From: Methanobacteriota archaeon
GTDB lineage: Archaea > Thermoplasmatota > Poseidoniia > Poseidoniales > Thalassarchaeaceae
Assembly: GCA_002683155.1 (NCBI GenBank)
Contig: NYST01000042.1
Location: forward strand, 1-8,519
Length of the DNA stretch: 8,519 nt
Reading direction: 5' to 3'
Shown: positions 1 through 5,206 of the stretch, in pieces
How positions within the stretch are numbered: the first letter of the stretch is position 1
Layout: each line of letters begins with the position of its first letter
Notes under the pieces: model-generated
The model's database searches: none
Seen by the model: only the letters and a program-made list of their open reading frames with translations
Told to the model about the DNA's origin: nothing
Made by a program: the position numbers and the translations under genes

Positions 1-1390
1 TGGTTCTGTCGAGAAGCTGGCTGACTCCCGATCTTCCACCGACCCAATTACCCGTTGCCAACGCGTGCATAATTTTCGTCGTCAATACGTCAGGCCTCAG
101 GCATGAGGAAATACGGAGTTCTCTCTTCCTGTTGTGGTGCCTCTCCAGCTGATATTTCAGGTCCCTAGCTAGCTGTTGGAGGCTTACTCTGAATAAGTCC
201 TCAATCAGATCCCCGGCCAACCTGACACGCTTATTTGCGTAGTGATCCTTATCGTTTGGATCCTTGTCCTTAATTGCCATCTCGAGAACCTGACGTGCAA
301 TTCTTCCAAGGAAAATTGCTTTCTTCTCCCTATTGTCTATGCTGGAACCTAGGTGCGGAAGGAGTTCGTTATCGAGTAAATTCTGGATCCTAGACTCTCG
401 ATACTCTTTCTGTTGCCCTGCTGCGAACTTCTTCTCAAGCCATGCGAGCGCCTCTTCAGACGTATCGACACCGTACTCCTCATTATCTCTGAGGTCATTT
501 AGATTGGCGACGGTGAACTTCATTGCCTCGGGCGGACCTGCAATGGAAGCGAATATCTCCCTATCATTTTCTACTCCAAGGGCCCTCATCAACAAAACAA
601 GTGGAATTGGCGTAGTTCCGGCGCTTGGAATCTTTACCATCAACATCCCATCCCTCCTCTTCTCAACATTGAGTGGTTTTCTCACACCGTCCTTTTGGGA
701 GAATATCTTGGCGACTTGTGTTTCGTGGGCATACTTCTTGTTCTTCTCCACCGTAACTCTGTTTGGTGCAAGATCCTCCATGGATATGAGTACCCTCTCA
801 GTTCCGTTGATTATGAAGTATCCACCGGGGTCAAGGGGGTCCTCGCCGGATTTCCTAAGAAGTTGCGTGTATCTCTCAGAGTCTTCTTCAGAAGAATCTG
901 GAGATAATCTTCGATTCTCATCGACATGATTGTGATTTAGATTGCATCGAGCAGATCGGGTCATTATGGGGAGATTCCCTATATGGACGCTGGTCTCTTC
1001 TTGGAAGCCCATCTCATTACCTGGAGAAGGGGGCAAATCGTCACGGAATATCTTGAAGTCTAGATAAACTGGAGAGAAGTAAGTCAACTTCCTAAGTCTG
1101 CACTCCATAGGAGTAGCATGGTGTTCTGCCCCATTCGCCTCCTTTATTGTGGGCCTGCCCAATCGAAGATTCTTCAGACGGACAATAATTTCCTTATCCA
1201 AGAGGTCTAGCTTGACTAGACCGCCCTCATCGTCTTGGACGAGTTCGTCGCTCCCAATCCTGATGTTTCTAACTATCTTCTCCATTCTGCTTTCTTTACC
1301 GTCTCCGACTGGAATACAGTCATTGTACGAAGCAAGCTGATGGTTCACTAGGCTTCTCTGTTTGAAATAACTCTCAACAATTTCCTTCAT
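1..1390 (-). CDS. rpoB: DNA-directed RNA polymerase subunit B'' (N-terminal part, cut by window edge)
   Basis: This is the N-terminal part of the second-largest subunit of archaeal RNA polymerase, which forms half of the active-site cleft. The frame is open for 463 codons from the ATG at 1390 to the left edge. Family motifs seen: DPLDPGGYFIINGTERVL (about residues 185-201) followed by MEDLAPNR (204-211), DHYANKRVRLAGDLIEDLFR (382-401), and TGNWVGGRSGVSQLLDR (446-462). The start is well supported: a strong Shine-Dalgarno GGAGGTG lies 6 nt upstream, and the rpoH stop is 17 nt away, so rpoH and rpoB are surely one operon. A Ser/Asp/Glu-rich stretch around residues 152-180, just before the DPLDPGG motif, looks longer than in typical archaeal B subunits (from memory). 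Whether the gene is a split B''/B' pair or one fused B gene cannot be told, because the window ends near where the split occurs in some euryarchaea. Confidence 0.96.
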   Translation of the reverse strand, partial: MKEIVESYFKQRSLVNHQLASYNDCIPVGDGKESRMEKIVRNIRIGSDELVQDDEGGLVKLDLLDKEIIVRLKNLRLGRPTIKEANGAEHHATPMECRLRKLTYFSPVYLDFKIFRDDLPPSPGNEMGFQEETSVHIGNLPIMTRSARCNLNHNHVDENRRLSPDSSEEDSERYTQLLRKSGEDPLDPGGYFIINGTERVLISMEDLAPNRVTVEKNKKYAHETQVAKIFSQKDGVRKPLNVEKRRDGMLMVKIPSAGTTPIPLVLLMRALGVENDREIFASIAGPPEAMKFTVANLNDLRDNEEYGVDTSEEALAWLEKKFAAGQQKEYRESRIQNLLDNELLPHLGSSIDNREKKAIFLGRIARQVLEMAIKDKDPNDKDHYANKRVRLAGDLIEDLFRVSLQQLARDLKYQLERHHNRKRELRISSCLRPDVLTTKIMHALATGNWVGGRSGVSQLLDRT

Positions 1391-1407
1391 TTTTTACACC
1401 TCCAAAT
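1391..1407 (-). promoter_or_regulatory. Shine-Dalgarno and intercistronic spacer of rpoB
   Basis: On the minus strand the 17-nt spacer between the rpoH stop and the rpoB ATG contains GGAGGTG followed by six nucleotides and the ATG. This is a near-complete match to the archaeal anti-SD complement. It fixes the rpoB start and shows that downstream genes of the operon use SD-led initiation. Confidence 0.85.
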
Positions 1408-1995
1408 CTATGCGCTTTCCACGATCAAGCGAAATGCTACGGAATTTCCCGCAGAGCGACTGTAGCGAACTACCTTAACGATCCTGTTTGCAAGCCAACC
1501 AGCAGGCAGTTCGTCATTCTCAGACTCTTCCATCTCCTTGATTACCTGGATTGCTGGGTCTGTGATTAGGATCTTGGGCAAGAGTTCCTTGGCGAGTCTG
1601 CCAGTGCCAAAGGCATCGTCAGTAGTAAGGCCCCATGGCTCCAGAACCTCGGCCTCAGAATCTATAGGGACCAATTCATGATGAGGGACTAAAAAGTGAT
1701 TTAGAACATTAAATCGGTAATCTCCAGTAGGGATATCCTCATCCAAAAGGGCCTTTCTAGAGATTGTGATTCTATTGCTCTTGCTCCTCTTCCTTGAACC
1801 GACGTGTTCACTAATTACTGTCATTATATGATCCAGTTCAGATACGCCCTCTTCTATGCCGACCTTCTTCGCGACCTGCTCGCGTGACATTCTCTTAATC
1901 GCGTCGAGATTTGCGTCATCCGCTAATTTGTGCGCGTGATCCTCTGGAATGCCCAGCTCTATTAATCTCTTTTTTGTTGAGCTCTTTACTGCCAT
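1408..1995 (-). CDS. rpoH: DNA-directed RNA polymerase subunit H with N-terminal extension
   Basis: RpoH is the archaeal counterpart of the C-terminal domain of eukaryotic Rpb5, an assembly subunit on the jaw side of RNA polymerase. The family domain covers residues about 95-193: FNVLNHFLVPHHELVP near its start, LPKILITDPAIQ (139-150) and RIVKVVRYSRSAGNSVAFRL (171-190) at its end. The usual archaeal protein is about 80 residues; this one is 195. The extra residues 1-94 include a short helical unit (TKKRLIELGIPEDHAHKLAD, 7-26) that looks like a helix-hairpin-helix type fold, and a basic stretch RKRSKSNR (68-75). It does not look like the eukaryotic Rpb5 N-terminal jaw domain. The ATG at 1995 is preceded by a G-rich stretch (GGGGGTTGAAAC) that could act as a weak SD. 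The gene sits between tRNA-Lys and rpoB in the order usual for archaeal polymerase operons. Confidence 0.93.
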   Translation of the reverse strand: MAVKSSTKKRLIELGIPEDHAHKLADDANLDAIKRMSREQVAKKVGIEEGVSELDHIMTVISEHVGSRKRSKSNRITISRKALLDEDIPTGDYRFNVLNHFLVPHHELVPIDSEAEVLEPWGLTTDDAFGTGRLAKELLPKILITDPAIQVIKEMEESENDELPAGWLANRIVKVVRYSRSAGNSVAFRLIVESA

Positions 1996-2013
1996 GTTTC
2001 AACCCCCGTCCAG

Positions 2014-2019
2014 AAAAAA
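2014..2019 (-). terminator. U6 tract after tRNA-Lys (possible 3'-end/termination signal)
   Basis: On the minus strand, 24 nt past the last base of tRNA-Lys, there is a run of six T. Archaeal polymerases terminate at short U-tracts without an obligatory hairpin, so this could release part of the tRNA transcripts before rpoH. Read-through into rpoH is equally possible, as no clear TATA element is visible in the 48-nt gap. Confidence 0.3.
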
Positions 2020-2043
2020 CCATGAGCCTGCACGCCTATCAGG

Positions 2044-2117
2044 CGGGCCTGAGGGGATTCGAACCCCCGGCCACCGGGTTAAAAGCCCGGCGCTCTACCT
2101 GACTAAGCTACAGGCCC
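2044..2117 (-). tRNA. tRNA-Lys (anticodon UUU)
   Basis: A complete 74-nt cloverleaf can be drawn by hand. The acceptor stem GGGCCTG pairs with CAGGCCC (7 of 7). The D arm is GCTT-AGTCAGGTA-GAGC. The anticodon arm is CCGGG-CTTTTAA-CCCGG, with a perfect stem and anticodon TTT, hence lysine AAA/AAG. The variable loop is 5 nt (TGGCC). The T arm is GGGGG-TTCGAAT-CCCCT with one G-U pair. The discriminator base is G. CCA is not encoded; the sequence continues CCT. There is no intron. The tRNA lies 48 nt upstream of rpoH on the same strand and could share its transcript. Confidence 0.96.
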
Positions 2118-2141
2118 ATGGCTGATGCTGGGCTATCCTCC

Positions 2142-2154
2142 GACCCTAGGGGTC
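2142..2154. repeat. Short inverted repeat GACCC-TAG-GGGTC
   Basis: A perfect 5-bp inverted repeat with a 3-base spacer lies 25-37 bp upstream of the tRNA-Lys 5' end, where a tRNA TATA box would be expected. Instead of an A/T-rich TATA element the site is GC-rich, so it may be a protein site or a hairpin. It is short enough to be chance. Confidence 0.35.
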
Positions 2155-2199
2155 TTCAAAAGGCTTACGCACGGCATCGTTCCCGCAAAAAGGCGAGAG

Positions 2200-2219
2200 G
2201 TGCCGGAAGAAGCCGGCAC
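2200..2219. repeat. Perfect 7-bp hairpin GTGCCGG-(6 nt)-CCGGCAC
   Basis: GTGCCGG at 2200-2206 and CCGGCAC at 2213-2219 are exact inverted copies around a six-base spacer AAGAAG; one more G-T pair (2199/2220) extends the stem. It is a stable stem of almost only G-C pairs in a stretch without a convincing gene. Possible roles are an RNA structure in a leader of either divergent transcript, or part of a small structured RNA. There is no T-tract next to it, so it is not an obvious terminator. Confidence 0.5.
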
Positions 2220-2301
2220 TGGCCATTCTTCTGCGACTGACGACATAAAGGTTGTGAGCAAGAAGGGGGTTCGCGACGCAACAATTTTGTCATATCGGCG
2301 G

Positions 2302-3657
2302 ATGAAAATTCCAATGGAGTCTGAAGTGATCCGAATTGAAGGTGTTGGCGAATGGAAAATATTGGTTCCACCCACCGTTTATCCCCCCAAGGAAGACACC
2401 ATGATGCTTTGTAGGGCGATAACGAAGTTGACTTCAAATCAAGGATCGAAGGCAATGGAGATTGGCTGCGGATCTGGATTGGTTTCTATTGTTCTGAAAA
2501 CCCTTGGGTGGGATGTTGTCGCCTGTGATGTAAACCCATACGCTGTAGCTTGTACCAGGGGGAACATGGAAGCTAATGGGCTATCTGGAATGAGTGATGT
2601 TTTCGAAGCGGAGGTGGGAAGCGATTTTACAATAGCAGAAGAAACTGAATTGATCGTTTGGAATCTCCCCTATCTGGGGGAAGCAGCATTTGGCACAGGA
2701 TTGCACGAGAAGATCGAAGAGGCTGCTCTAACCGATATTCCCGAGGGTGGATGGGGAGGAGTTCTGCTTCATACCTTGGAAAACTTACACTCAGAATTGA
2801 CTGAAAATATAATGGTTATTTTGGTAATGAGAACAGAACCCGAGAGCGATAGTAAAATCATTGACTGGAAATTAAAAGGATGGTCCTGTCGAAGACTTGG
2901 GGCGGAAAGATTTGGTGTGGAGAAGATAGAGGCAATATGTTTCTGGAAAACTGGTTCGGGACAGTCGGCAAAGATTCTGGATTCGTGTAAATCGACCATG
3001 GATGAGGCAGCGGAACTACCTCGGAGCGGTTGGCAAAGGGTCCTCTCTATGTCTCAGACCAGTGGCAGGGGGAGAAGGGGCAATAGTTGGATATCTGAAA
3101 AGGGAGGAATGTTTGCAACATGGAATTTGGATTCCAAATTGTTGGAAAGGATCCCTCCGGGGATTATTCAAACAAGTATTGGAGCAGTGGTTTCGAGGAC
3201 ATTGGGGGCGGAGATAAAATGGCCAAACGACATCGTCACTGAAAATGGAGTTAAGATTGGGGGGGTTCTAGTTGAGTCGTCTAACAATAGCACCATCAGA
3301 GTTGGGGTAGGGGCCAACAAAACTGGTTTTGCCAGCGAAGATTTTGAGAGTTCCGGATGGACTGAAACCATTGGGGATTTTGATTCGTCGGATGTGTTTC
3401 GGAGAATAGATCGAGAAATATCTTCACTCTTCGAAGCAAAAAAAATGATTCCCGAGACGGAAGTGGATTTTCTCACAAGACTTTCGTGGGCAGAGTTGTC
3501 TAAATCACTCTCCAGGGGAGTCTTGGCTTCCAATGAAGGGCATTTGTACAGACCAACTGGACTAAAAAAATCTGGAGAATTGGAGTTAGTTGGGGTAGAG
3601 GGTGCGACTGTTTTCCAAGATTTAGGGGGAATCGGATGGGCTCGCCCCAAGGGATGA
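2302..3657 (+). CDS. Fused HemK2/Mtq2-like methyltransferase and biotin-protein ligase (BirA)
   Basis: One uninterrupted frame encodes two enzymes. Residues about 1-215 form a class I SAM-dependent methyltransferase of the HemK2/Mtq2/PrmC type: VYPPKEDT (26-33), motif I MEIGCGSG (52-59), acidic motif II CDVNPYAV (75-82) and the substrate motif NLPY (121-124) where the family has NPPY. Known relatives methylate a Gln of release factors, or other N atoms. Residues about 228-451 form a BirA-type ligase that activates biotin with ATP and attaches it to carboxylase carrier lysines: STMDEA (231-236), the biotinyl-AMP loop GRGRRGNSW (255-263), KWPNDI (306-311), KIGGVLVE (318-325), VGVGANKTG (334-342), and a C-terminal SH3-like part. 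No N-terminal winged helix precedes the ligase. The ATG at 2302 is chosen because codons back to 2125 lack family similarity and coding bias; the ATG at 2314, 8 nt after GGATGA, is equally possible. The 3' end overlaps convergent rnp2 by 36 bp. Confidence 0.88.
   Translation: MKIPMESEVIRIEGVGEWKILVPPTVYPPKEDTMMLCRAITKLTSNQGSKAMEIGCGSGLVSIVLKTLGWDVVACDVNPYAVACTRGNMEANGLSGMSDVFEAEVGSDFTIAEETELIVWNLPYLGEAAFGTGLHEKIEEAALTDIPEGGWGGVLLHTLENLHSELTENIMVILVMRTEPESDSKIIDWKLKGWSCRRLGAERFGVEKIEAICFWKTGSGQSAKILDSCKSTMDEAAELPRSGWQRVLSMSQTSGRGRRGNSWISEKGGMFATWNLDSKLLERIPPGIIQTSIGAVVSRTLGAEIKWPNDIVTENGVKIGGVLVESSNNSTIRVGVGANKTGFASEDFESSGWTETIGDFDSSDVFRRIDREISSLFEAKKMIPETEVDFLTRLSWAELSKSLSRGVLASNEGHLYRPTGLKKSGELELVGVEGATVFQDLGGIGWARPKG
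3564..3570 (-). terminator. U7 tract downstream of rnp2, inside the biotin-ligase gene
   Basis: The minus strand carries seven T in a row about 50 nt past the rnp2 stop codon. Short U-tracts are the usual intrinsic termination signal in archaea, so this could end the rnp2 transcript within the opposing gene. The support is composition and position only. Confidence 0.25.
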
Positions 3658-3939
3658 GTTTAGTCGCTCCCTGACCAATCTAATTTTGCCTGAGCTAGTC
3701 AGGGTCTCCATTTCGTTTAAGTTATTTATTTGAGCAATTGTTTTTTTGTAATGGACCAATGGTATTTTGATTATTGCAAGAGTCCCACCCTGCCCCTCGA
3801 TTACATCAAACAATTTCCATTCGACACTCCCTAGACAGCCTATCAGTTTGTCATTCAATTCTGCCCTTTTAGAATTATTTGTAACTCGAAAACCGATCCA
3901 ACGGTGCTTCCCCCTTGCGGCCTTTTTCTGCTTCGGCAT
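3622..3939 (-). CDS. rnp2: Ribonuclease P protein component 2 (Pop5/Rnp2 family)
   Basis: The product is 105 residues, typical for archaeal Pop5 proteins, which pair with Rpp30 and stabilise the catalytic domain of RNase P RNA during 5' maturation of tRNA precursors. Family features seen: a basic N-terminus leading into RWIGFRV (13-19), the central strand TLAIIKIPLVHYKKTIAQIN (53-72) corresponding to the usual R-V-x-Y-x-x-x-V-x-x-A-I region, and the C-terminal block TSSGKIRLVRERL (81-93), which matches the family's (V/T)SGTI(R/K)xL signature with GK for GT. The identification rests on these patterns; overall similarity is moderate. The start at 3939 puts a Lys/Arg-rich RNA-binding tail ahead of the first strand; no clear SD precedes it, so a leaderless mRNA is possible. 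The gene overlaps the biotin-ligase gene tail to tail by 36 bp and is divergent from the membrane protein gene. Confidence 0.8.
   Translation of the reverse strand: MPKQKKAARGKHRWIGFRVTNNSKRAELNDKLIGCLGSVEWKLFDVIEGQGGTLAIIKIPLVHYKKTIAQINNLNEMETLTSSGKIRLVRERLNSSLGASPSDSP
3741..3747 (+). terminator. U7 tract downstream of the methyltransferase-biotin ligase gene, inside rnp2
   Basis: Seven T in a row on the plus strand begin 83 nt after the biotin-ligase stop codon. It mirrors the T7 on the other strand at 3564-3570. It is a candidate archaeal U-tract terminator for the plus-strand transcript; within rnp2 it encodes two lysines and the first base pair positions of the next codon. Confidence 0.25.
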
Positions 3940-3951
3940 GCTGTTCCGAAG

Positions 3952-3981
3952 GGGTTTACCTTAACCAATGGTGGGTTTACC
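3952..3981. promoter_or_regulatory. Operator-like element: 9-bp direct repeats around a palindrome
   Basis: GGGTTTACC occurs at 3952-3960 and again, exactly, at 3973-3981, a period of 21 bp or two helical turns. Between the copies lies the odd-centred palindrome ACCAATGGT (3964-3972). The element fills the short gap between rnp2 (minus, start at 3939) and the membrane protein gene (plus), and so covers the only space available for two divergent promoters. It could be an operator for a dimeric regulator or a pair of promoter elements read in opposite senses. It covers the alternative start codon at 3968. Confidence 0.5.
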
Positions 3982-3988
3982 GGGGGCC

Positions 3989-5206
3989 ATGGAGCGAGCT
4001 GGTTGGAATGGCCAAGTGGATAGTGGCAGTTTGCTAAGAGTATTCGCAAGTCCCTCCACACTACCGCATTTGCTTTCTTTGGGTATTGTTTCTGGTTTTC
4101 TATTCGTTGCAATGAAAATGGACTTATTTGGTTCTGAGATACAAGGGGGCATCATTTTTCTTTCCCTCTCCGCATCTTACTTCTTTGCGGCTATAATTTC
4201 TCCAAGCAGAATAGGCAAGTGGATTTTTACATTCGAAAAGGTAGAAGATGGCGTCCTAAACCGCAGTTACTGGTTTGGAGGATTTTCCCGATTAATCCCC
4301 ATTATTGTAATAGCGGGATCATTATGGCTCATCTCGAACATTACATTGGTCGACGAGCAGTTGAGCAATGCAAGGATTTTACTGGCCGTATTATTTATTG
4401 GAATGTCTGTCCTTCAGGGCGTTTCCCTATCTTATGGATGGGTCTTGTATGCTAGGAAGATTCACCATTCCCCTCGTAAGAGCAAGGTTGGAGGAGTTTT
4501 TTCAATTGTGAGGGCAGTGGTTGCCGCGATATTGTTCGCCCCCCTCGTGTGGTGGTTCGGGTACAGAGCAGCAGATCCAAGAAATGCAAGTTTTACTGAA
4601 AATATCTACTGGATTTCTTTCATTATAATGGTTATAATTATTGGAGTCTTTTTGGACCGTTATACTAAGAGTGTTAGAGAGACATTGGAGATTGACGGAG
4701 TTGCGATAGATAGGGTATTTTTCCTAATTTTCATCACTTCTTGTTGGCATCTTCTGGGAGCATGGAGGAGAAGCCCGGTTGCTACTGGGCAGAGTTCAGG
4801 AGGGATGCTGATTGAAGAGGCCATTCTGATGTCAATATCGATAATTCTCGCAGTCTGGTCTATGGCAAAAAGAGGAGAAAGGGGAGGGTGGAGAATCTTT
4901 CAAGGCCAGTCAGCAGTATTCTGGGGCATCGGTTTCGGATTCATCTATGCAGGCAGTATTTCATCGCTAACCGCACTATCGGAAGGCAGTCTACTGACGA
5001 CCACTGCGATTGGCCATGCAATCACCTCAATTGTAATGATGGCCATTCTTCCGGTTTGCATAACTTGGATTGGGAAACCAGAAATCAGAGAGGGGGAGAT
5101 CCAACTTATTGAAGAAGTGGTTCGATCGGATGATCCTCCTATGGCGCGAAGATCAATTCAAGTCCAAACAAAGTCGGAAGATGACGTGGTTGAATTACTG
5201 GACTAA
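3989..5206 (+). CDS. Polytopic membrane protein, about ten transmembrane segments, unknown function
   Basis: I do not recognise this 405-residue protein. Hydrophobic segments lie at about 25-42, 54-72, 99-117, 129-151, 169-190, 206-223, 240-258, 274-292, 308-326 and 339-361, giving roughly ten spans. The N-terminal 24 residues and a C-terminal tail of about 43 residues, rich in Glu/Asp (about 363-405), are hydrophilic and likely on the same side of the membrane, probably cytoplasmic. Basic loops follow span 4 (YARKIHHSPRKSK) and span 8 (AKRGERGG). No transporter, rhodopsin or enzyme signature was seen. An ATG at 3968 would add seven residues; the ATG at 3989 is preferred because the longer form would start inside the repeat/palindrome element. 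Neither has a good SD. The gene is divergent from rnp2 and its stop overlaps that of the FtsZ-like gene (shared CTAA). Confidence 0.75.
   Translation: MERAGWNGQVDSGSLLRVFASPSTLPHLLSLGIVSGFLFVAMKMDLFGSEIQGGIIFLSLSASYFFAAIISPSRIGKWIFTFEKVEDGVLNRSYWFGGFSRLIPIIVIAGSLWLISNITLVDEQLSNARILLAVLFIGMSVLQGVSLSYGWVLYARKIHHSPRKSKVGGVFSIVRAVVAAILFAPLVWWFGYRAADPRNASFTENIYWISFIIMVIIIGVFLDRYTKSVRETLEIDGVAIDRVFFLIFITSCWHLLGAWRRSPVATGQSSGGMLIEEAILMSISIILAVWSMAKRGERGGWRIFQGQSAVFWGIGFGFIYAGSISSLTALSEGSLLTTTAIGHAITSIVMMAILPVCITWIGKPEIREGEIQLIEEVVRSDDPPMARRSIQVQTKSEDDVVELLD

Larger units (their letters stand above)
2118..2301. other. GC-rich leader/intergenic stretch with two hairpins, no confident gene
   Basis: These 184 bases separate tRNA-Lys (minus) from the methyltransferase-biotin ligase gene (plus). 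The plus frame is open back to an ATG at 2125, but the 59 extra residues resemble nothing recognised in either fused domain. By hand count the GC content is about equal at all three codon positions (roughly 60, 50 and 59 percent), which argues against coding. Another frame gives a 40-residue Arg-rich peptide from an ATG at 2118 to a TGA at 2238-2240, also unconvincing. The stretch is clearly more GC-rich than the genes to its right and holds two perfect inverted repeats (2142-2154 and 2200-2219). A weak TATA-like CATAAAGG lies at about 2244-2251. A structured RNA or the divergent promoter region would both fit. Confidence 0.45.

Noticed and set aside
333..929. Long plus-strand open frame (198 codons) opposite rpoB
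   Set aside because: It lies fully antisense to conserved RpoB'' motifs, is low-complexity (Ser/Phe/Leu-rich), and has no family resemblance; a shadow of the real gene.
2118..2240. 40-codon Arg/Lys-rich peptide in a second frame next to the tRNA
   Set aside because: No SD, no known family, and the basic composition follows from GC-rich sequence; overlaps the hairpin.
2118..2245. Possible box C/D guide RNA in the GC-rich stretch (TGATG and CTGA motifs)
   Set aside because: The C-box has mismatches to RUGAUGA, no convincing C'/D' pair was found, and there is no flanking kink-turn stem.
2125..2301. N-terminal extension of the methyltransferase-biotin ligase protein to the ATG at 2125
   Set aside because: No similarity to the family N-terminus, weak codon-position bias by hand count, and only 7 bp from the divergent tRNA gene; kept as an alternative start only.
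3168..3650. Minus-strand open frame (160 codons) opposite the biotin-ligase domain
   Set aside because: Antisense to the KWPND and KIGG motifs; composition Ser/Pro/Thr-rich, no recognisable domain.
4005..4055. tRNA-like A-box sequence (TGGCCAAGTGG) near the start of the membrane protein gene
   Set aside because: No anticodon stem, no T arm (GGTTCGA-type) and no acceptor pairing could be drawn; it fits the coding frame of the membrane protein.
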